DNA from: Oppiella nova
Taxonomy: Eukaryota > Arthropoda > Arachnida > Sarcoptiformes > Oppiidae
Assembly (NCBI GenBank): GCA_905397405.1
Contig: CAJPVJ010000295.1
Span: forward strand, 1-29,005
Reading direction: 5' to 3'
DNA length: 29,005 nt
The position numbers were made by a program, and so were the translations under genes. This document shows, in pieces, positions 22,916 through 29,005 of this stretch. Below the pieces are notes generated by a model that saw only the letters and a program-made list of their open reading frames with translations, searched no databases and was not told the origin of the DNA. Position 1 is the stretch's first letter. Each line of letters opens with the position of its first letter.

Positions 22916-24959
22916 ATGGCGACGATTTACCCTCATTCACCCTATAATTTAGCATCAACACCATCCACATCATCACAATCATCACTTCCACCCTCATATG
23001 CCATCCAAGTGCACGACCACGTCCTACCCGCGGGCTGGCAGTGCAAGTATGACCCGAAGACTTCGAAATAGTAAGTGATTCCATACTTGCACACAAATGT
23101 CTTAGTTTATTAAACATACATTTCTTTGAATGTATAGCTATTTTCTTAACGACCAGTTACCACCACAGCACTGGGACTTCAAAAAATATGTATCTATTTC
23201 TTTACTATAAGAATATATAGAATTTGATGAATAGATTAAGAATTGAATTGAATTGATCTGAAGGGACATCAAAGCTCTTCTCATTCTTCGCGCATTTCTT
23301 CTCCGTCTCATACTTTCACTTCCTATGGAAAGTATTTTCAGGTAATCAATCATTTTAATATTTCATTACCGGTGTTATATGAAATGCTAATGATTATTGC
23401 ACTTTAAGCCATTTACGTCCCGACACAAAGTGTCCGATTCCGTGCCGAGTCATAAGATATGCCAACAGTTCCCACAAGTGGACGACAGCTATATTAATCA
23501 TTTAATGAAGATGTGAGGCTAAATCATTTACTTTATAATTCAATGAAATATTAAAATTTTATATGTTTTCAGTTATCATAACCGAGAAAACCTGGTTATC
23601 AGTGCTCTGTTGGCTGAGGGCTATACCCGATCCTTTAATCTGCCACCCGATGAAACATTATTTTATAAACTAAAGGGTTATTTTCCAGCAGTAGATCCAG
23701 AAGTGATTCGTCATATGCTTATTAAGTATTGGCATTATATATACAAATTTAATAGTTTTTATATATTAATAATTTATTAAATCCAAAGACACGATAACAT
23801 CGAACATGAAGTGATTGCTGCCATAATCGCAACGTTAGGCCCAAATCATATCCGCTATCAAAGTAGTTCAGCTATATGTCCAGGGTCACCCAAAATGAAA
23901 CTCAGATACTTGAAGCTTATGTATCCCGAAGCTGATGAAGCGGTCCTCTTTGACTTACTCTACAATTGCGATCAAAACGCAATGGAAGCCATGAATCGTT
24001 TGGAGAAAATGGGTTATAAACGGACCGAATCTTCGGGCAAAACATCGAGCGCTAAACCACTGGACACTGACTTTAGTAAAACTAAACCATTCAGACCTCA
24101 AACGGCACCCATAGCCTCCAGGGCTAGTTTCCCACCAAACACAGCAGAGAAACACAAAAGTATGAGTTTTCATATATCGATATTAATATCGAGTAAATGA
24201 AATAAGATTTAATACTTATTTATACTTTTTATACGCAATCAGTGGTGAAAGCTTTAGAGGAAGAGTTCCCGAAAGTGACTTCAACTTTAATTAATATGGC
24301 GTTAGAGACCAGTGGTTACAGTCAAGAAAGAGCCCGAGTATTCCTCTCTGCAATGACACCGCAAGACTCGTCCAAATATTTTCCAACAAATATCAAAACA
24401 GCGGTTATGTCACCACTGATGGCCCGGTACTGTCGAGGAACGCAAACCAATTCCATATTAGACACAATCACCGGAACGCCCATCAAAATCGCCAAAACAG
24501 TGGCCATAAAGTAATTATAAATAATTTATTGATTAGGAAAGCATATTATGAACTGATATATAAATAACACTGAAATCAGAGTAACGAAAGGCACGTCCAC
24601 TACAGAAGACGGCATTTTTGTGGACGAAAAGAAAAAGCCCCTTGCTAAGGGCACTGATCCCGGTGTTAGGAAGGGCACTGATCCCGGTGCTAGAAAAGGG
24701 CCCAACATTTTGAATCTAATGTAAGTTAAGCTACACTCAAGTGATTGTAAGAAATGTAAGACTAACTCAATATTTGAACAGAAAATCATACTTTCCGTGG
24801 AAAGGGTCCGATTCTAAGCACAAAAGCGGACCCAATGCCAGTAATAAGAAGGGTGGCCTGAGAGTGGTCTTTTCACCTGGTTTTTCGTGTCGATTTCCGG
24901 GCGTTGTCAGATTGTCCTTCCCTGGCGAGCCTTCTGAATAATTTGATTTGGCTTTAATT
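22916..24959 (+). CDS. WW-domain protein with four tandem CUE-like repeats and a KGP-rich tail, 9 exons
   Basis: Exons are 22916-23070, 23138-23189, 23264-23341, 23409-23512, 23573-23725, 23789-24159, 24243-24510, 24580-24720 and 24782 onward; all are GT-AG in phase. The WW domain is at residues 38-67 (LPAGWQCKYDPKTSKYYF ... QHWDF; Trp41 and Trp64), a proline-motif binder. Four related helical segments follow, each starting FP or YP: QFPQVDDSYINHLMKIY (~115-147), YFPAVDPEVIRHMLIK (~166-198), MYPEADEAVLFDLLYN (~222-257) and EFPKVTSTLINMALET (~308-343). They look like CUE ubiquitin-binding domains. The tail repeats KGTDPG, RKGPN and KSGPN. Read normally the gene stops at 24939-24941 after an uncharacteristic GLRVVFSPGFSCRFPG. 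Complementing the block from ~24855 continues the motif (STAKGP, SNRKGP) to a stop at 24957-24959. That gives 499 codons before the stop instead of 493. I do not recognise a named orthologue. Confidence 0.8.
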
Positions 24960-24982
24960 ACCGTTAAGTGATTTCTCTTGAG
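24855..24982. other. Complement-without-reversal block at the C-terminus of the WW/CUE gene (3' limit assumed)
   Basis: The frame through NASNKKG is motif-like, then becomes GLRVVFSPGFSCRFPG. Complementing each base in place from GGC at 24855 gives PDSHQKSGPKSTAKGP and then SNRKGPLGRL, continuing the KGP/KSGP motif already present upstream. The start is fixed to within a base or two; the end assumes the 128-bp length of the proven blocks. Confidence 0.72.
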
Positions 24983-25340
24983 AACTATTCTTTTAATATT
25001 TATATATTCATATACTTTACTATATATTTACAGACTATAACTTAGCATTGCATTCAATAGCCACAAAAGCACTTCAAAATGAATCATCTCTTTATATTTA
25101 GTCAATTAGGAAGCAATCGGAATATTGTTTCAAATATTCTGATTAATAGCCTTCAGAGTGATCTCAATCAGTGGTAAGATATGCGGAACCAATGCATCCG
25201 TCTTAAGAGGCCATCCATAAGATAATCGCAAACATTATTGAATTGAATTTTAATTTCATTTACGGCATAATACCTTCAAATGATTTGTTTTAATGACATA
25301 TAAATACATAAAAATCTCATTTCAAACATAATATTAAAGT
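24983..25340. other. Spacer between WW/CUE gene and TRMT112
   Basis: A possible acceptor (tttacag, ending 25033) precedes a short open stretch (about 25034-25100). I could not join it in phase to the upstream gene. No other coding signal. Confidence 0.4.
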
Positions 25341-25468
25341 CTTTTGTTATAAACATACTTAGTATTCTTCATTATTTTTACTATACTTTTGTTGGCTATC
25401 AATCTGGAGCAGAAGCAATGTGTTGTATAATCCCTACGGGAGTCTCTAGCCCTTAAACGCTGGGCAAA
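25341..25468. other. Complement-without-reversal block covering the TRMT112 C-terminus
   Basis: Normal reading gives LVCPVCPAFKG then a stop, losing the conserved C-terminus. With bases from 25468 downward complemented in place, the frame reads CPETGRKFPISEGIPNML then NEDEV and TAA (25403-25401), the family ending. The 25468/25469 edge is base-accurate because 25469 must be normal to code the Glu of CPE. The far limit assumes a 128-bp length. Confidence 0.95.
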
Positions 25469-25892
25469 CCGGACAAACCAGATGTCCGTTCATTATCTCG
25501 ATCTCAAGCAACGCGTGGTGTATGCGCTTCAGTAGGTCTTCCGTGGCGTTCACCTGCGGGTAATCGGACGGCAACTCCACTCCAAACTGTAGACAATGAA
25601 GCAATTGATGGCACATGTGATGGACAGTTGGGTGATAGGGCGACATACCTGTCCCGCAGTGGTCGACAGCACAGACCAATCCATTTTGGAGACAATCCTT
25701 TGGATGAAGTCTTTGTTGAAGTCAACGCTCACTTCCTTCACTTCGTTGGCCTGTCATCAGATCCATGCAATGAATGCAATGGTTGGCAGTCATGTAGTCA
25801 GTGGTAAGTCTCACCTCTATTTTGAGTGGGAATCCGACGGTCACTCCTTTGAGGCACCGGGAGGTCAGCATATTGTGTGTCAATTTGAAGTA
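25401..25892 (-). CDS. TRMT112: TRMT112, zinc-binding activator of tRNA, rRNA and protein methyltransferases, 3 exons
   Basis: Small partner protein that stabilises methyltransferases such as TRMT11, ALKBH8, BUD23, METTL5 and N6AMT1. Exons are 25815-25892, 25649-25750 and 25401-25586, all phase 0, giving 121 aa (human 125). Visible normally: KLTHNMLTSRCLKGVTVGFP, VDFNKDFIQRIVSKMDW, FGVELPSDYP and LLKRIHHALLEIEIMNGHLV. The two ends are affected by complemented blocks. Read normally, the last exon gives CPVCPAFKG and stops at 25446-25448, and exon 1 has no ATG before KLTHN. Reading the blocks as complements gives a C-terminus with GRKFPISEGIPNML and a start M-K-K-L-T-H-N at 25892-25890. The C-terminal correction is very strong; the start correction is less so, because an upstream intron is an alternative. 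Confidence 0.93.
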
Positions 25893-26014
25893 CTGAGTGC
25901 GCAACACGATTAACAGTGGTTTACATGCGGTTTAGTTACGTTTGTGTTGAGTTAGTGTTAAGTGACGTTTTGCACTAAGTGTAAGTGTTGTGTAAGTAAC
26001 GTAAGTACTTAGAC
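25887..26014. other. Possible complement-without-reversal block at the TRMT112 start (limits inferred)
   Basis: Normal minus-strand sequence immediately before AAATTGACACACAAT is TACTTC, with no ATG. Its in-place complement is ATGAAG, which yields M-K-K-L-T-H-N and a 26-codon phase-0 first exon of the expected family length. The upper limit is only the 128-bp assumption. Confidence 0.5.
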
Positions 26015-26244
26015 GTACTCAAAGGGCACTCAAACATTGTAACCCCTATTGTGCACATCATTTAACCGGTAATCTAGTAGTTATGATACTGTACTACATT
26101 TTATTCAAGTTAAATCTATCTCATTATCATAATAATTGAATTTAATTTCACTTACAGTTATAGTAGACTTATGTTAGCAATTGCAAATATTAGTATTATA
26201 ACTCACTATAATCTCCTAAGCTATCCTGGTCAGTTTATAGAAAT

Positions 26245-26335
26245 TCTAAACAGGAAATACAATATTGATTTTATAGGAATTAATATGCAAAATTATAATT
26301 GTTATATTATGTACTAGCAACAATTTATTTAATAA

Positions 26336-26337
<2 letters not shown>
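26245..26337. repeat. Dispersed 93-bp repeat, first copy (second at 28229-28321)
   Basis: Starts TCTAAACAGGAAATACAATA and ends ATTTATTTAATAACT, with only a few differences from 28229-28321 (offset 1984). Both copies run into a CT microsatellite. A shorter piece recurs at 27648-27690. Confidence 0.92.

Positions 26338-26338
<1 letters not shown>

Positions 26339-26369
<31 letters not shown>
26339..26369. repeat. (CT)n microsatellite
   Basis: About 31 bp of CT directly after the first 93-bp repeat. Confidence 0.95.
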
Positions 26370-26373
<4 letters not shown>

Positions 26374-26844
26374 CATATGATATGATATAATTTTATTTTA
26401 TACGGTATCAAAGTTCGTAAATACTGCCATGTATTAATAAAATTGCAGTATTCTTACCAATAAGTACTGATATAATGCATAATTTTATAATTAATATAAG
26501 CCGCTATAACTAATATAAATTATTGTACGGTACTACTTTAAAAATCATAATGTACAGACATTAGAAATATTGTAACTTTTTATTTGTTACACAATATTGC
26601 AATTTTATAAGTTATGTTACAAATTATACAGTAAGTGAGAACTGAACGCAAAGTAAGAATTGAAAATTGAAAACTTTATTAAAACAAAATATATTCCAAT
26701 TATGTATGGAATTGAATAATATTGGCAAAGTTTTATTCCCAAACAAACAGTACATTAAATATTTATAAATTATAAATTTTAATAAATAATTATTTTGAAA
26801 ATGTTTAAATAAATAATACATAGATTTAAATGAATGCATACTTA

Positions 26845-28229
26845 TTAGAGAATAACATGAGTGGCATTGGGTTGGAGGGGATTGGGTTGAGTTGGAGGGG
26901 AAGGTGTGGTGGTGTTTGAGGTCTCATTGGCGGCCAAATTAGAGGCCACAGGTGTGGACAGCAATTGGTTTTGCTTCTCTTTGAGGACAGAAACGGCAAC
27001 TGATTTACAAATAGTTGAGTTGGAGGGGAAGGTGTGGTGGTGTTTGAGGTCTCATTGGCGGCCAAATTAGAGGCCACAGGTGTGGACAGCAATTGGTTTT
27101 GCTTCTCTTTGAGGTGTCTTTGCCGTTGACTAAATGTTTATTTATAATGTTATTTATCCTTTAATACTCTTTGTTTCGATTGGAGATAGAGGCCCATGCT
27201 GATGTGGCGGCCCGTCAGGCTTCGACGACCAGTACTGTAGAGCAAACTGGTCGACCACTTCATTGACAGTGAAGGCAATGGTGGAGAGAGTGGTGACGGC
27301 GACCATTCGGTTGCGAAGCAAATCCATATTTCTTCGGATATGTGTCACGTAATTGAGAAGCGGTCGCAATCGGGTCACCAGTTAGTAGCGTCGGTTGACC
27401 TGCGCCTGTCTGATGGCCTCCTGGATCTGAGTCTCCATTTTTGCCGAATCGCGCAATACTTCGGAAAACTTTTCTTCCCTAACGCTCGCGATTTCGTTCT
27501 CATTCGGAGGGATATAGAGTTGAGAGATTCACTGTCTTCACAGTTGTGTCCGTTTCCAGACATTTCTCTATCTTTTCGTCCAAATCTATCAATAGTTTTG
27601 CCGTCAATTCTATGGCATCTAATTTCATGTCATTCACGGCCACACGGTCTAAACAGGAAATACAATATTGGTTTTGTAGGAATTAATATAACAGAAACGG
27701 CAACTGATTTACAAATAAATATTACAATAAATAGGAAATTATGAGAAACAAAGCTAACCTCTATCTCCGGGTACGACTACACCGCCGGGCATTCCGAAGC
27801 TGCTGGTCATGACATCTCCAAACTGGTCGACCACTTCATTGACAGTGAAGGCAATGGTGGAGAGAGTGGTGACGGCAACCATTCGGTTGCGAAGCAAATC
27901 CATATTTCTTCGGATATGCGTCACGTAATTGAGAAGCGGTCGCAATCGGGCCACCAGTTGGTAGCGTCGGTTGACCTGCGCCTGTCTGATGGCCTCCTGG
28001 ATCTGAGTCTCCATTTTTGCCAAATCGCGCAACACTTCGGAAAACTTTTCTTCCCTAACGCTCGCGATTTCATTCTCATTGGGAGGGATATAGAGCTGCG
28101 AGAACTTATTCACTGTCTTCACAGTTGTGTCCGTTTCCAGACTTTTCTCTATCTTTTCGTCCAAATCTATCAATAGTTTTGCCGTCAATTCTATGGCATC
28201 TAATTTCATGTCATTCACGGCCACACGGT
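26845..28229 (-). CDS. 3' exons of an unidentified helical protein (5' part not found)
   Basis: The intact penultimate exon is 27759-28229 (phases 2 in, 1 out); the last exon is 26845-26978, ending TAA 26847-26845. Together they give 200 codons. The protein is largely charged helix (IDLDEKIEKSLETDTTVKTV, VREEKFSEVLRDLAKMETQI, RLRPLLNYVTHIRRNMDLLR). A moderately hydrophobic stretch follows (MVAVTTLSTIAFTVNEVVDQ), then a Gly/Pro loop and a Thr/Pro/Asn tail ending THVIL. I do not recognise the family. A decayed second copy of the penultimate exon lies between these two exons (27183-27648). Upstream exons are not visible in 28230-29005. Confidence 0.6.
26889..27114. repeat. Direct duplication with 128-bp offset of the last exon's 5' half
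   Basis: Bases 26889-26986 and 27017-27114 are identical over 98 bp. The intervening 26987-27013 equals the start of the normal intron (27691 onward). So exon, 27 bp of intron and exon again are printed in a row, as if two overlapping contig ends (about 128 bp) were joined without merging. Confidence 0.9.
27115..27242. other. Complement-without-reversal block, proven by comparison with 27691-27818
   Basis: Each base is the complement of the base 576 bp downstream, in the same direction, apart from a few differences such as the one near 27217. Ordinary identity resumes at 27243. Both edges are visible and the length is exactly 128 bp. Without this block the upstream copy would be an ordinary tandem copy of intron plus exon end. 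Confidence 0.96.
27183..27648 (-). pseudogene. Decayed duplicate of the helical protein's penultimate exon
   Basis: Nearly identical to 27759-28229 but carries a TAC-TAA stop where the intact copy has TAC-CAA (near 27383-27388), and a 5-base deletion near 27527 that shifts frame. Its 3' end also lies in the complemented block. It may be a true pseudo-exon or an assembly duplicate of an error-rich haplotype. Confidence 0.75.
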
Positions 28230-28321
28230 CTAAACAGGAAATACAATATTGGTTTTGTAGGAATTAATATGCAAAATTATAATTGGTATATTATGTATTA
28301 GCAACAATTTATTTAATAACT
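28229..28321. repeat. Dispersed 93-bp repeat, second copy
   Basis: Partner of 26245-26337. It begins at the acceptor of the helical-protein exon. Confidence 0.9.
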
Positions 28322-28326
28322 TTTAA

Positions 28327-28330
<4 letters not shown>

Positions 28331-28362
<32 letters not shown>
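28331..28362. repeat. (CT)n microsatellite
   Basis: About 32 bp of CT after the second 93-bp repeat. Confidence 0.95.
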
Positions 28363-28365
<3 letters not shown>

Positions 28366-29005
28366 ATCCCTTAATTAAGAAAATCTAATCTCAACCCTTT
28401 TGTCAAACCTTTTATAATAGAAAACTGCATAAAAATAGTTGTTACTAATAACTAAAATTCCTATATTCTGTAATAAATCTGTCATAAATTATTATTATGT
28501 AAATACTGTATATTATTTCATCAATTTATACAGCATCACCAAATTATTATTTACTGGTATTATAGAATGCACAACATTAATGAGTTTTATTAATGAGGTG
28601 ACATACTGTATCATGCTCATTTGAAACAATCCAAACTTGTAAGGTTATACCTTCAATATTGAATTCTATTCATTTATATTACTGGTGCATTCAAAATTCA
28701 AAGAATTCTGTAATACAGTATTAGTACCGTAATACAGTAGTATAGTATAGTATAAGTTAGTACACAACCGGAATACACCACTACTCTGTGTCTGTGTCAG
28801 TTGACTACGGTAGCACAATATATACAACTAAAAACTCAATAATCTGTTTAGATGTTTGGACTCATAAATAAATTGAATTTATTCATTGTTTAGAGTCTAG
28901 ATTTGGACAATTACATATCAATTAATTATTAACACAGTATAAAGTAATTTACAGGTAATTATATTCTTGTCTAATATATATATTAATTCTTATATAATAT
29001 ATATA
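28363..29005. other. AT-rich spacer to window end
   Basis: No supported gene. Upstream exons of the helical protein were looked for here and not found. Short ACAGTA/TACCGTAAT motifs cluster at 28710-28760. Confidence 0.5.

Larger units (their letters stand above)
26015..26844. other. AT-rich spacer with repeats
   Basis: No gene seen apart from the repeats listed separately. Confidence 0.5.
27115..28271. repeat. Tandem duplication of a 576/581-bp unit (intron plus penultimate exon)
   Basis: The unit at 27115-27690 repeats at 27691-28271. The offset is 576, becoming 581 after a 5-base deletion in the upstream copy near 27527. Confidence 0.92.

Noticed and set aside
1-29005. tRNA, rRNA, transposase, reverse transcriptase or viral genes
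   Set aside because: I looked for cloverleaf-like elements and for integrase, reverse-transcriptase or capsid-type motifs in the open frames and recognised none; a dedicated search was not possible.

Overview
The window is from an AT-rich animal genome. The recognisable genes are arthropod/metazoan orthologues: RN-tre/USP6NL, miple, almondex/TM2D3, GTPBP3, TRMT112, PGPEP1, a GT31 glycosyltransferase and an FRMD3/5-like tail. Introns are mostly 50-70 nt with GT-AG ends, and the spacers are long and AT-rich. This fits a chelicerate, probably a mite, but the taxon is an inference. It is nuclear housekeeping sequence with assembly joins; I found no prokaryotic operon, transposon, virus or CRISPR.

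Layout: the 3' end of an FRMD3/5-like gene (1-582,+); pyroglutamyl-peptidase I (1628-3060,-); the Rab GAP RN-tre (4308-7554,-); a three-module pleiotrophin/midkine protein (9963-11182,+); TM2D3 (11638-12392,+) convergent with GTPBP3 (12438-14079,-). A ~2-kb direct duplication split by a 104-N gap follows (14602-16617 and 16722-18736). It carries a secreted Thr-rich, Asn/Tyr/Gln-rich protein, complete only downstream. Then come a beta-1,3-glycosyltransferase (21320-22435,-), a WW plus four-CUE-like protein (22916-24959,+), TRMT112 (25401-25892,-) and a tandemly duplicated exon of an unknown helical protein (26845-28229,-).

The main discovery is not a gene. At least six, probably seven, blocks of about 128 bp are written as the COMPLEMENT of the expected sequence without being reversed. 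Inversion gives the reverse complement, so no ordinary rearrangement explains this. Two blocks are shown directly because a normal copy lies in the same window (17474-17601 against 15355-15482; 27115-27242 against 27691-27818). The others show up because a conserved piece of protein is missing and reappears, in frame and at the same coordinates, when the block is read in the other direction. These are the RN-tre catalytic-glutamine exon (6496-6561), part of the RN-tre tail (~4625-4752), the TRMT112 C-terminus (up to 25468), probably the TRMT112 start (from ~25887), and the C-terminus of the WW/CUE gene (from ~24855). Lengths and frames are preserved. The likeliest cause is data processing (assembly, gap filling or editing). 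Blocks in non-coding DNA would be invisible, so there may be more. Gene calls crossing a block describe the sequence as read through it, and this is stated in each entry.
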